Assembly: GCA_026075535.2 (NCBI GenBank)
Contig: AP026542.1
Location: 8,246,001-8,310,000 of the forward strand
Source of the DNA: Tricholoma matsutake
Taxonomy: Eukaryota > Basidiomycota > Agaricomycetes > Agaricales > Tricholomataceae
Reading direction: 5' to 3'
DNA length: 64,000 nucleotides
Positions within the stretch are counted from its first letter, which is position 1, and every line of letters begins with the position of its first letter. The notes below the pieces were generated by a model. It saw only the letters and a list, made by a program, of their open reading frames with translations. It did not search any database and was not told the origin of the DNA. The position numbers were made by a program, and so were the translations under genes. Positions 31,290-42,919 of the stretch are shown in pieces.

Positions 31290-33072
31290 AAAGCTATCGA
31301 TGTGTATAATTGACAGAAGAACTTAGCATGGATTCCTCTGGTTGTTCATGCAATTCTGCTGAATTGTGTGATCCAGTCTTGCCCTCTGGCCAATGCTACC
31401 ACGCATTGTGCCTTCCAGTTGAGCTTGTTGTTGATGGTCATGCTGAGGAACCTTGCAGTCTCTTTCAAGGGGATTTGTTGGTTGCCCAAGATTAGTGCTC
31501 TTCTCGGGGTTGGGATCCTCTTCCTGGGGTTGACTGGGTTAGGTACCAGTTTCGTCGTGATGTCCAGTAACTGAAACTTTTCTATGCCAAATTTGCAATT
31601 GTGTAATGTGGCCCATTCAAAGATGCCCCCGATCTGGTTCATGATGTTGTGTAGTTTCTCGTGAGTCTCCAAAAAGTCTCTGCCTGTGGTGATCAGTGCT
31701 ACGTTGTCCACAAAAAGCAGTGCTGATTCTCCATCTTTGGCATCAGGGATCTTCGCAATGTCAGCGTTATACAAAAGGTAACAGGTCCCCAAAAAAGGAT
31801 CTCCTTGGTCCAAACCATTCAGTACTGTAAAGAGTTCTGTTTGATAATCGTCGAACAATAGAGTGGTGTGTCTGCACCCAAGCTGCCTCTTCATCCACTC
31901 CGTATATTCCTTCGGGATACCCCTCTTCTTCATGTTGTGAAATAGTCTGTTGGTGTCAACACTGGGAAATGTGCCTTTGACATCCAGGAAAAGTGTGGAG
32001 GTGACTTGCCCCTTACGCCATGCATCTTTTACTGTCTTTGTGAGCACATGGATGGAATCCATTGTGGTTTGTCTGGGTCTGGCTCCAAAATGGTTTGCCA
32101 GTAAGATACTGTGTTTCTCGCACATTGTGACTATATCGTCTGCTTGACAACTGTTGAGGAGGCGGGCCATACAGTCTGATAGGATGATGGGTCTCCATGC
32201 ATTCGGGGCTGTATAGTCCGGTTTGCCTGGCTTTTTGAGGATTAGAGTTTCTGTCTTAGCCCATATCTGTGGGTAATAATTCAAGTTGTTAGTGGCACGG
32301 AACAGTGGTGCGAGGAATGGAATAAGTTCTTCTCTGGCATGTAGCAGTACTGAATTGGGTACCGTTCCACTCTGGCTCGCTTTGTATGGTTTCATCTTCA
32401 AGATGGCATGGTGTACCTGTTCGTCCATGATGTGTGGAAGGTCCACCTCAGTGGTGGGTAATTGTAGTTTTCTGGTGGTGGTGTCAGGGTGGTGCTTGCT
32501 GGCAGAAAAAAGGTCTCATAGAAAAGTTTACCTTTACTGTCATTGTCCGTTGCTTCCCATATTACCTGTTTTGTTGCCTGGTCTTTAATTTGAAGCATTG
32601 GGATCCATACCCTGCCTGCATCAGTAGGCGGTGAAGAGACTAGTTTACTTGCCTGCCATATGCTGCTTTCGTCCAGACCTTCCAGCCACTCCTCCCAGTG
32701 TTCCACTTTTGCCTTCCATATTTTCTCTGAGTATTGATTCCGTTGTAGTCGGTATTTGTCGTGGACCGGGTGTTGAGTATTTTCTTGGTGGTATTTGGCT
32801 CTTCCTCTGAGCCATTGTGTCTTCTTCTTTTCTTCTGCTAGTTCTTTCGACCACCATCTTTTTGAGTATGGGCTCAGCTTTGTCAATTTGACATGCTTGC
32901 TGATGGTGTCTTGTATTGCTTCGCTTAGCAGTCTGAGCTTGGTGTTGAATTCCTGTATGTTCTCAATTTCTGTAGGGGCAGGTATGTTAGTAAGATTCGC
33001 TTTCAATGTTTTTATCAGTTTGGGCCAGTCTGTTAGCCGGAATTGTATCTGGGCTTTGAGGCTGTCATGCAT
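31290..33072 (-). pseudogene. LINE reverse transcriptase domain
   Basis: The linker starts at MHDSLKAQIQFRLTDW (33072). RT motifs run from about 32450 (KMKPYKASQSGTVPN; NAWRPIILSD; LFLDVKGTFPSV; NGLDQGDPFLG). The catalytic box reads FVDNVALI at about 31705 instead of FVDD, so the second Asp is lost through a GAC-to-AAC change at a CpG. A frameshift separates this frame from the one before it at about 32440, and another separates it from RNase H near 31290-31340. Confidence 0.86.
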
Positions 33073-33099
33073 GCATGGATATTAATTTGTGTTACAATA

Positions 33100-34030
33100 G
33101 GGAAGTGGTCGGTCTTTATTGGTCATGCCTCATCATCCGTAGTGCATTTGATGATCTTGTCCATCAGGGCTTCTGTGCAGAATACATTGTCTACTCTGGT
33201 GTAGTTCCCAAAATTGTGTGCACATAGTGTAGGAATGGCGGCTGGTAAGGCCATCTTCATGTTATGTCGACTGAGCATGTTGAGGAGTGGTTGAGCTAGC
33301 TCCAGGTTTGCGTGGGTGAACAAATGTGCATTTCGCTCCTCGTCCCAGAGCGGGTGGTGGCAATTGAAATCACCTAACCATATGGTATTCAGGGGGCCGA
33401 CATTGTACCTCTGTTTTTCTCAATCTTGCATGAATGCAGATAAATGTGTTAGTGCATTGTTGTTATTACAATTGTTATAGATGTTTATGACTTGTACTGT
33501 TCTGAACGCTCCTGTCAATTCAATCGCAGTGATGTCCAGATGTTCCATTGGGATTTGCTTCCATGAATCTGTTAGTATATTTGTATTAACTAGGATGACA
33601 GACCTTGTATGTTGAGGGTGTGCATCGTGGGTGCTAGGGTATATCGCTGTCCACTGTCTGCTTGCTCATGATTTCCCGTTGAAATCCACATATGGTTCCT
33701 GTATCATGCATAAGTCATATGTATCACATTTGAGACTTACTAGTAGGTCGAGCTGGCTTATTAGCGATTTATTGGTGTTCTGTTGTCATATTTGAAGAGG
33801 TCTTCATGTTCCCATATGTTGGTGTTCAGACATAAACAAGTGGTGAGGGGCTCCTTCCTGACAGTGCATTCATCTGCACTGGGCCTTGCTCCCTTGGATC
33901 ATGGGGGTCCTGGTCCGCCCATGGGGTGTATTGGTGCCCTTGGGTGTTTCCGTTACGTTGTTGGTACGGTGCATTGGGTGCTTGGGTATTCATGTTGTAG
34001 CCGAACTTGTCCAGCGTGGTCTGAGCTGGC
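33100..34030 (-). pseudogene. LINE apurinic-like endonuclease domain
   Basis: Fragments of an exonuclease-endonuclease-phosphatase fold: MIQEPYV-like start near 33690, WLGDFNCHHPLWDEERN in a neighbouring frame near 33340-33390, and DHFPIVTQ near 33100. Several stops and frame shifts. Confidence 0.75.
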
Positions 34031-34098
34031 CTGGTTGGCCAACCATCATCTGGCATGTTTGGATTAACCGGTGTGTTTGGTTGCCTACCGTGAGGCCA

Positions 34099-35696
34099 TC
34101 ATACCTCTTGCCAATCATCCATGAAGCATTGTTGGCACTGGTTGACTGCTTGTTGTTGATTCCACCCCAAGTTTTGATGCTGACTCTGTTGTTGAGATGT
34201 TTCATGTGAGTTCTGTTCGTTTAGTAGTCGCCATGAACTCGGATCAGTTGTGGGGTAGTACTTGTACCTGTTTTCCAGTGTGTGTCTTGCGATTTTATCT
34301 CTTTCTGTCTTGAAGCTTGGGCAATTTCTATCTGCTGCACCATGCCCCTTTGCCTCCTGGCCCTTACAGTTCGTGCACATGAGTGATGCCGTGTCCTTGC
34401 AGTCGCATTGCAATGTATGATGGTGTGCCACGCATCGTGCACAGGTGTCCTTCTCAGCCTTGCAGTCCAGGGCATAGTGTCCATACCCTTGAGGCATCTT
34501 CTCGGTTTGGTTAGAGTTTTGCATATTGTTATGTGTTTTCCCTCAATTATCAATCCATTTTGGATTGCAATGTTGGTGTCTTCACAGTTGGCAAAGCTGA
34601 TCGTGACGTGTGCCACCTTCTGATTTGGTGAGTGTAGATGAGGGGGTTTGATATATTTTGAGAATGCTACTGCACCGATTGTTAGCGAGTGGTCAGTTTC
34701 TAGCTTTGTGTGGGCATAGCAGGTTCCGACATCAAAGGTGGTGGGAATGAACTCAGCAATGGCATAGTATAGTTTGTTGTGTATGTTGACCATGCCGCCA
34801 AAATGATTCATAAAGGCCGTTTTCACTGTTGTATACCATAACCACCGTGCTGCTTCTCTTGTGCTCAGGGTGTATAGGATGCTGCCGCTGCAAAGTTTTC
34901 TTGCCACAACGAATGCGGTATTGATGGGCTTGTCCTCAGCTTCTATACCCATGAGGTCCAGCGTGGTGTTGGCTTTGGTTACTAGATCCTTTTCGGATAG
35001 GTCAGCAAAGGCGTTGTTAGTAGTAGACTTATCTTTTTCTATAAGTATTTGTCTGTCCGAGCATTCCCCTCTTGCAATGATCTCGTTGTGTTCTGGATTA
35101 ACTTGTTGTTGTGTGACTGTAGCATAGGTGATGGGAGCTGGGTTCGGTACCAGCGGTGTCAATTTTGAGGTCTCCATAGTTTTTTCTGCAAATTCCATAA
35201 ATTCCTGAGTGACTTGAGCGAGTTGGTCGGCGGAGTCCTGGAAGCCTTTGGCAAAGTCATCCATCTTGGCCATGATGGTCTTTGCTGTGCTTAGCACATG
35301 CTCTACCGCATCTCTCAAATCTCCTATACTTGTGTCGAGTGTCTCTACTTGTTCTTCAATCCTGTTCTTGACCATATCTGTGATGCCATCGGCAATATGT
35401 AGGGCATATGAGTCTTCCATTAAGAATGCGACCACTCTGATGCCGTCTGTTATCGGTCTCGGAGTTTTGCCATTGACAGTGAACTGTAATAGAATGTGAG
35501 ATAAGATGTGCATGTCTATTTGCTTACCTGGAATGAGGTAGTCTCCTGCTACAAGGTGTTCTATGGCTTGTTGCTTTGTTCTTATTGAGGTCAGTACATT
35601 GGTGGCATCTTCTAATTCTCTTCGGGTTTTTGGGGCTGTGTTCATGGCCGTTCTCTGTCTGGTTTTTGGGGTGCTAGGTGCTGGCGACAGAGACAT
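34099..35696 (-). pseudogene. LINE ORF1 (gag-like)
   Basis: From MSLSPAPSTPKTRQRTAMN at 35696, one frame of 491 codons, with a coiled-coil-like segment (VKNRIEEQVETLDTSIGDLRDAVEHVL). At about 34495 the first zinc knuckle is damaged: RCLK is followed directly by GYGHYALDC in another frame, as if about 5 nt including the second Cys codon had been deleted. Downstream, knuckles (CARCVAHHHTLQC, CTNCKGQEAKGHGAADRNC) survive in the shifted frame to 34099. Confidence 0.83.
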
Positions 35697-36060
35697 GGTA
35701 TCAATGGACAGATATGGACAGGTAAAAGTGTTTTTTTGACGCTATTCTATCTTATGGTACGCCTAAACATCTGCCTTTCTGCGGTTTATGGACCATGGGA
35801 AAGGTTGAGAGGGTGGCAGTATGAGGTCAAGGAGCGTCCGATGTGTATATTGGCATGCAGCTTTGAAGTCGACTTAGAATGGTAACATAAGTTGAAGTTC
35901 ATTTCTTTGCTTACTGCTCTCCGTCACCATCTTAACATGCAATTACTTGATGACAGTTACGATAACATTGGGATTGGTTGTACAACTGCAAAAGCAGTGA
36001 AGAGACAATACAGACCAGAAATCAACACCAAAATTTGAAACATGAAACTAATATTAATAT
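35697..36060. other. LINE 5' flank, unassigned
   Basis: Probable LINE 5' UTR at its left side. No other support. Confidence 0.35.
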
Positions 36061-36072
36061 ATGATGTCATGA

Positions 36073-37452
36073 TTACTCATGCCACTTCTTTCGAGGTGGT
36101 TGTTGAGTGGCTTGTTCAGTGGATGTAGTGTGATGGACTGCATCAATGGGTGGCTGGGAGGTGTTATTGATGTCTTCCAACATCATCGCTGAAGTGGATG
36201 GCATAGGTTTTTCATTTGCGTCATCACCTTCATTTCTCTTTCCCCATTTGGAACATTTACCTGCCAGCAATGAAAAGTAGATAGAGACCGAAAGTAATTG
36301 TACATGCCTTTAATTGTGGATGTTGTAGCATGACTGTCTCCATCACTAATGAAGGAGATATCCCAAAGTTCAACAGGAAGCCACTTTACAGCAACGTCAG
36401 CAGTGGTGTCCTCAGCAGTTCCAATAATAATACTCACAATGGCAATAGAAGCTCCAGGCTGAGGAGTCCTGAGTTTTGCATATTGAGCATTGTTAGGCGG
36501 AATATGGACATGGTGACTGGTGACCCTCATCTCACCAGCAATGTATTGGCTGACATCCATATAGAATTCATGCTCCGAAAGCTTACAGCCAGCCTGTCAA
36601 GAATGTTGATGTACGAATCATCTATGGTGTAGTTATGCATACAGTACCTCCAACCGACATAATTGGGGTACTCGAACACTGCAATCTGTTACAGCATTCA
36701 TCTGAAATCAATTAGTGTTTGCCAACTTGTGATATGCAAATGCTCACTGCAAGAACATCAATCTCCAAATCATAATCTAACACACTGTGTCCCTCTCCAA
36801 CTGGTGATAGATACTGCCTTGCCTGTGACAAAGTACAGAAGATCTTCATTAGGACGATCTTGAGCTTGAGGCACAAAGTAGTGAAGAACAGCATTGATCA
36901 CCTGTTCTTCCCCATTGGAGGTCATCCCAATTAAGATCTCAGAATCAAACATAAGGTTTTTTGGTTTCTCAGGGAAGATGACGCAACAATCGAAGCAAGG
37001 GAAGACACCAGAGATTATAGCAGAACCTGGCATCACAATGGAATGATGGAACTGATATCGGTGAAGTGCTGACACTGGAAATGAATGCAGTGAGACAGGT
37101 GATGAATATGATGTGAAGATGATGTCAACGTGTATGTCAGTGGCAGCAATGAAACATGGATTGGGTAGAATGTGCAGATGGAATGTGACGGAGCTACCTA
37201 GAACTGTTCAGTAAACAAAACATCCTTGCACTGAGCATCAAGGTGATGGAGATCAGGTAGAATGTATACACACAGTTGTAATGATGTGAAAATGAGGAGA
37301 TCCCTGTTGTTGAAGTTCCAACCCTGTGTGTACCATGGCCCCTTGTTCGACTTCAATACTAAGCTCAATGACCAAATGCCACAAGTGACATCGAAAGCAA
37401 TAACGAATGATGTATGATGTGAGGTCAACAGAATGCTCAACAGTATCACCAT
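36073..37452 (-). pseudogene. Multi-exon relic, conserved mushroom protein of unknown function
   Basis: Several minus-strand exon-like blocks: about 37075-36770 (GSAIISGVFPCFDCCVIFPEKPKNL, then EQVINAVLHYFVPQAQD), about 36680-36560 and 36560-36183 (AGEMRVTSHHVHIPPNNAQYAKLRTPQPGASIAIV), and a Lys/Glu-rich tail to 36073. The blocks are joined by short GT..AG-like gaps, but stops and frame changes prevent a full model. I recall similar proteins as repetitive in Agaricomycetes and suspect a single-strand-DNA-binding-like OB fold carried by Helitrons. That assignment is a guess. Confidence 0.4.
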
Positions 37453-37544
37453 GGAATGTTGGCAAATTAAATTGGGGTTGTATTCAATGGCACGCGATCA
37501 ATAGTATTCACGGGTGCTGGGCATGTGGAGAGTGGGAAAGAATA

Positions 37545-37660
37545 TAGAAAAAATGAAATTCCAGTCAAAGATTGAACTCGGCCTCCCGTAACATAAATGA
37601 AACATACGATGCAACAGACCTGTTAGCCACCATGGCTTATACCCCAAATGGTTCACCACG
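37545..37660 (-). repeat. tRNA-like segment
   Basis: On the minus strand, CCATGGTGGCTAACAGGT and GAGGCCGAGTTCAATC are A-box- and B-box-like. No acceptor stem; probably a SINE head or tRNA relic. Confidence 0.35.
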
Positions 37661-37699
37661 ATTCAAGACCCCATAGTTTCCGATCACAGATGATGTCAA

Positions 37700-38246
37700 G
37701 CTCATTATGTGCTTATAGTATTCTGACTATTTGCTTGTATAAAGTCAATTATACATCGACTGAGTCTATTATTATCTAGGATCAATTCTCTACAGGTTAT
37801 GGGCCACTCCCATCTCTTTTGAGTGATGGTAGATAATCTGCTAGCCACTCGACGCTTTACTACATCATTTTTTTTGATTGAAAATCCAATCACTATCCTG
37901 TTTCAGATCATGGATTACCCTTTGTGCAATCAAAACCCCTAGATGGCCTCTTTGAATCCCAATTTTTTTTCCTATACACAACATGACAGAATCTAGCCCT
38001 CCCTCAGTTACCCTGATCAAACTCTCAGTTCAGTATTCCAGCGAGAAACTTGACAAACTTATATCAAATTACAAAGAATGGTGTGAGGAGATTACCATCG
38101 CCCTTTCATTGAATGGTCTCTATGACTATGTCACCAGCACAATCACTGCACCTGCTACTTCTGAAACTCATGCATTAATCAACTGGAAGGCTAACTCCCA
38201 TCTTGCATACACATTTCTAGCTTCTAGCATTGTTCCATCTGAATGC
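37700..38246 (+). pseudogene. Copia fragment: LTR end, PBS and gag start
   Basis: The LTR end TCTATTATTATCTAGGATC...CTACA stops at 37794 and is followed by GGTTATGGGCC (37795-37805), the initiator-tRNA anticodon-type PBS. The gag frame begins at 37983 (MTESSPPSVTLIKLS) and shows NYKEWCEEITIALSLNGLYDYV and WKANSHLAYTFLASSIV, the UBN2-type gag pattern. It is cut at 38246 by the repeat of family S. Confidence 0.72.
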
Positions 38247-39252
38247 TGATGATGCTCAACCCAGAAACTCAACCAAAACCAACTAAACTGGTCTTAGGAG
38301 ATATAACACGAGTCAGAGGAAGGTTGCAAGGTAGTACTGAATATCACTGTGCTATCCAAAGGCCGGTAAATGTACTGTAAAACATTGCGAAGCAGTATTA
38401 GGCCGTGCGAAGTTCTGCGAAGCTGTCCAAAGTAACATGAAACACTATGAAGCATTCTGAAACGATACGAAAGAGTTTAGCAGCGATGTGAAGGAGTTTG
38501 AGAATCTCCGAAATGGTTTCACAAGTTTGGGAGAGGGTGATGATAGTTGAAGGTGAGGTAAGAGATGATGACACAGTAGATAGACAATTTGACAAAAGTT
38601 TTGAGAAACTATGTGGCAAAACGACGTAGTTCACAGAATACTTGAGTGAGTTCAGACTAAGACTGAGCTGAAACTCAAGAGTTAAACCCTTAAGTCAGAC
38701 GATAGGCGATGGGAGAAGACAATTTCTTCTTGTCTCGACAGTAAATACACCAAACTATATATGTTTTAGAGAGAGATAGTACTAAAAAGGTAAAAGGCCA
38801 TGAGGCAAAACATGTGGTAAATGTGAGGCAGTGAACAAGGTGTCGAAATCATGAAGTAAATGAGAAAATGATAAGAAAGAAACATGCCATATACATGATA
38901 TATCAAATCTCCTTGTCTTGTGGTTCCAATAAATCATGAATACGTCTAAAAGCGCCTTGATGCATGCTAAGTTGCTAGCTGTTGTGTTTCCTCATGTTTG
39001 TGGTGGCGGGAATGCGATGTGTTAGTGTGTGTAATGGTGGGAGCATGTGTTTGAGGTTTGGTATGATAGGAATACGGTGGCCAAAGTCATTTGAAATGGT
39101 TCGAAGTCTTTCAAAACATTTTGAAGTGTCGTTTCATTGTTTTGTGCATTCGTAGGTGTTTGTAAGCATTCGTGAGATTGTAGGACTTTGGGAAGCAGGT
39201 GTCCGAGTGTGATTTCTTGATTTCAGAGCTCTGCTGCCATAGTGGACCTATC
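38247..39252 (+). repeat. Family S element, copy 1 (solo-LTR-like)
   Basis: Starts TGATGATGCTCAACCC and ends GTGGACCTATC, as do 49749-48626 (minus) and 57401-58678. All three contain a TATATATG/GTTTTA segment and an internal degenerate tandem block; here it is built on CGAAG/GAAAC words at about 38370-38600. Flanks AATGC and ATCCT do not match, so this copy may be rearranged. Confidence 0.6.
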
Positions 39253-39408
39253 ATCCTCCCCCTTACTGAAATCCTGACTGTCCCAGTCAGCCGATCGGAG
39301 TCACATGCCAAATCTGTGATTGTGTTGAAAAACCTATAAAGGTAACTCAAAAACCTCACTCTTTTTCTCCCATCTTCAAGTTGAACTCATCTCTTACATC
39401 CTCTGATC

Positions 39409-39918
39409 ATGTCGCTACTCCTTGAATTCGAACACAACATCCTCGAACACATGAAGTCCATGCCTGAAGTTGGTAAGGCAGAAGATATCGATTTCAAAGT
39501 TTGGGGGCGAGATTTTTGTGAGAAAATGGTGAGTGTCGACACATTTTCTGAGACAGTTTTAGATGCTAATGACTTTTCATAGTACGAATATGACAATCTT
39601 GCAGACGATGTTGAGGAATCCTGTTCGCAGGCCATTCAAAAGGTCATGGATGAGGTATTCGATTTGTATGCTCCTCTGGCACATCGGGAGTGGCTTTCTT
39701 GGGGCACCGAGGTCCTATTCCAGGACCTAGCAGACAAAGTTGAACAAGAGGAGGAAGAGGCCAGGGCTGCTCAGGTGAAGTCTGAGGCAGAAGCAGCAGA
39801 GGCCAAAGCACTGGAGGAAGTGGCAGAGGTGGAGGCAAAGCTTTGGGAGGAGGCAGAAGTCTTTCAGCTAGGCAATAGCATGGGTACGGGTCATGAAATC
39901 ATAACCTGCAACCTGTGA
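39409..39918 (+). CDS. Small two-exon gene candidate, 151 residues, coiled coil
   Basis: Exon 1, 39409-39528 (40 codons, MSLLLEFEHNILEHMKSMPE). Intron 39529-39582 (54 nt, GTGAGT...GCTAATG...CATAG, phase 0). Exon 2, 39583-39918, from YEYDNLADDVEESC to the stop TGA at 39916-39918. The second exon has WGTEVLFQDLADKVEQEEEEARA, then a Glu/Ala-rich stretch predicted to be a charged helix. A TATA-like CTATAAAG is at about 39332-39339. Function unknown. Splicing with intact frame argues for a real gene, but its position just after a family S repeat leaves open that it is a retroelement gag-like ORF. Confidence 0.55.
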
Positions 39919-40082
39919 CCTACCCATCACCAAGGAAGCAGCTCGCAGTAACCAATGTTAATCTATGTAAAATTATTCAACTAACTACATATTTAAAAAT
40001 ACAAGCAGGGCGAGCCCAGCTCATTGAGTAGAAAAGGGAGGGTTTATATACCCTGAGATGCACATGGGCCATTTGGCCTTGT

Positions 40083-40660
40083 GTGCACCAAGGCACGTCT
40101 TTGTTGATTGTTGACGTGTTATTTACCTACATTTGTACTTGCTTTGTTCTTAACCACAGACCCTCATCATCGATGATGCTGCCTGCTCCTGCCTCATCCA
40201 CCTACCACCACCATCACCCACTCCTTCAACCCCCACTGCCACGGCCCCCATGCCCTTCAACACGCCAAACACAGCCATGGCCAATGGACAGAAAACGGGC
40301 CCAAATGCCATACATCGGTGTTTGGGCCCAGGTAAGTTTGTTTTCTTTCATTCTTCTTTTTACTAACCACTTTGCTTTCATTTTTAGGTTATAGTCATCT
40401 TGTAACAATGGGCCCAACTCTGCTACACCACCCTATGCACCACTGTGAGCCCCTGCTCGCAGGGTGGATGGCAGGGTGACAACCAATGGCTGCGAACAAA
40501 GCCTCTTGGAAGCAACACAGGCCAAACAACAATTGCATCATTTGGGCCCTAGGTATGTTTTTTTTTGTTTGTTTCATGTTTTTATCAACTAACTAGGGTT
40601 TTATTTCCATTTTTTAGGATGTAATCTAGTGATAACAATGGACACCGACAGGTGACAAGC
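40083..40660 (+). repeat. Relative of TIR elements A/B (two intron-like units)
   Basis: CAC/CCA-rich tract at about 40185-40270. The palindrome GGGCCCAAATGCC...GGTGTTTGGGCCC at 40298-40330 is followed by GGTAAGTT, TACTAACC and TTTTTAG/GTTATAG (perfect splice consensus). A GAGC hairpin is at 40443-40462. A second unit at about 40520-40625 has GGTATGTT...AACTAACTAG...TTTTTTAG/GATG. The ends of this element are not resolved. Confidence 0.6.
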
Positions 40661-40748
40661 CACACCCACCCTCCCTGTCCAACCAGGATGTGAGGCCATG
40701 TGGTGGGGTTAGGAAGGTGCAGAGGGATTCTGGGAGACCCCTAGACTC

Positions 40749-40972
40749 ACGATACAAGCATAACCCTACAGGCACAGTAAGTAATGTGTGATATGATAGC
40801 AGAACTGCAGATACTCACCTCAGTCTCTGTATAATGGACTGAGGTGAGCACCTGGATATGTGTGATATATATACTATATGTAATAAAGGGGTCCATGATA
40901 AAGGAAACATATAACAAAATAGAAGAATAGATAAAGGGAAACATACACATCACGGGTGTGCTAATAATAACA
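40749..40972 (-). repeat. Copia-like LTR relic
   Basis: On the minus strand begins TGTTATTATTAGCACACCCG. It contains a perfect 12-bp stem CTCACCTCAGTC/GACTGAGGTGAG (about 40815-40849) also seen in shorter form at 19297-19318, and ends near GGGTTATGC, a PBS-like sequence. Confidence 0.45.
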
Positions 40973-40989
40973 CACTACGTCCAGTGATG

Positions 40990-42800
40990 CACTCACATGG
41001 TGTGATTCTCAACACATTTACATAGGTATATGTCATTACTTAGCTCTCTACTATCCCTGGCACTGGGTTTGAACATGGGTAGGTGTTTGAACAGTTGATA
41101 TTTCTACCACTTCCCATCCACTTCAGCACTCAGTATTCTCAGGATAAGTAGTTACTGTAACTATCAAACAATGTATAAATTTTGTTTCACAGAAGAGAGC
41201 CACATCATTGAGGAATGTAAGGTCCAGATTTGCATTGATTTGGAAAAAACAGTGTGTGGATAGTTTTTATGAATTGAAATTTCTAAAAGAAAATTGATAC
41301 AGCTATATGAGAAGCCTCCTGGCAATTTACAGGTACAGACAACCACTAGTGTACAGGATAGAGCATTTGCAGCGACCAGGTGTTGAGCATGACAATCTCT
41401 TGAAGTGGAGATTGAAACACATATGCATTTGGGTCGGAACTGCTGAGCTGAGATTGAATTTGGCATGTCAGGAACCATGACTGATGTGACTGAAACTGTT
41501 CAAAAGCCTACTTTTTGGCATACCCTCAAACCGGCATCGCATTGCCAATTGCACAGTTGGTTATACTCGTGTTTTACTATATGAAAGTCTAGATAAGAAG
41601 CATATATATACTCTCGAGAAAGCCGAAGACTGGTAGTCATCAGGAACCACAATTCCGAGACACATTTTCAAAATTTGTTCAAACACCTACCCAATGATAG
41701 TACATATAGTAGAGCCCTCAATGACACTACCCTTCCTTCTCATATCAGAGAAAAAGGGTGATTACATGATCAAGTTTCAACATAGGTGTAAAAGTGAAAT
41801 CAAATGTTTATTAGCGCTCTATATACATATATAAGTGCTATGTACTAAAAAAGTGAAGGTAAAGGGTGAAGAATTGAGTGATGATGAGCAACCTGTGTAA
41901 CATGCAGCACCATCTGTTGGAAATTTCCAGATGGCATTATAACCTCACCTAGATTATATGTGGATTATCACTCCCTCTCAGCTAGTATACTGGGCCCTAA
42001 TGTGGAAAATCTATTACCTACATATGTAAACTACATTATTGAACTGAACCCGAGACTTGGTAGCTAGCTTAACATCAGTTCTGAGTGTCGATTTTAATGG
42101 GTTATGGCGGTTACGTGGGTCACGTGGGTCATATTAGGTTATACTGCATTACATAATTTTGTGACATCCTTTCAATGTTCCAATCACTTTTAACAGTTTT
42201 TCTCAATTCTCCCCTCTTTCGACAGCCCTTCATTCTTATGGCTTATAATTATTTACAACCATTGATAACTAGCTACAGTTTGAATTCCCCCAAATTTGGT
42301 ATATGATGCGATTCGGACAAATCTGGGTCCAAAACAGGACATCGAAGAGCATACTCTAGTTTAATAATTTTTTTTTTTCGTGTTTTTTATACTTTACAAA
42401 TGCTCTTTATCGTGCTGGCAAGATTCAATGATGATCATTCCCTAAATAAGACATGTAGAAACCAGCCAGAAACCATTCTCTGGCCCTCATACCACGGTCC
42501 ACGGTCCTTACAAATCACAAACAAAACATGAGATGCTGGCCTTGTCTATCATCCTATTGACAGTTATAAGAACGCATATGGTCTCTGTAGTCTCAGATAA
42601 CGAAATTTAGCCTCTGACGAAGAAGCCCCTGAAGCATGAAGCCAGCGTTAACTTGAAGACAGAATGTATTCCTCCGGTCAGATACCGACCTCTGGCAGTT
42701 TGTGAGCTCGAAACTCCGAAGATTCCATTTGAGGAAGGCGAGAGCTCCACGACGCGTGGTCGCGGTGACCCCAGATCATATTTCCCTCAGTAGCCCTAAG
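40990..42800. other. Intergenic region upstream of the gene island
   Basis: A/T-rich, apparently unique sequence. Short open frames only. The last 300 bp presumably hold the promoter of the gene at 42920. Confidence 0.4.
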
Positions 42801-42919
42801 ATGTGACATGATTTAGTTGACGACATGTGACTGACAATTGCTTCTATTTGTGCACCATCAGCTCCGTCCTTATAAGTAATGTCGTCCAGTCCTTTCTCTT
42901 TCCCTACTTGAAGCTCTCC

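Larger units (their letters stand above)
29926..35696 (-). mobile_element. Tad1-like LINE, decayed
   Basis: Minus-strand non-LTR retrotransposon with ORF1 (gag-like, zinc knuckles), then endonuclease, RT and RNase H. All parts are in the right order, but ORF2 is cut by frameshifts and stops. It lies between the Helitron coding region and an OB-fold-like relic at 36073-37452. Confidence 0.88.

Noticed and set aside
41164..41478. 104-residue minus-strand ORF
   Set aside because: No family resemblance, no splice or promoter support; likely chance.
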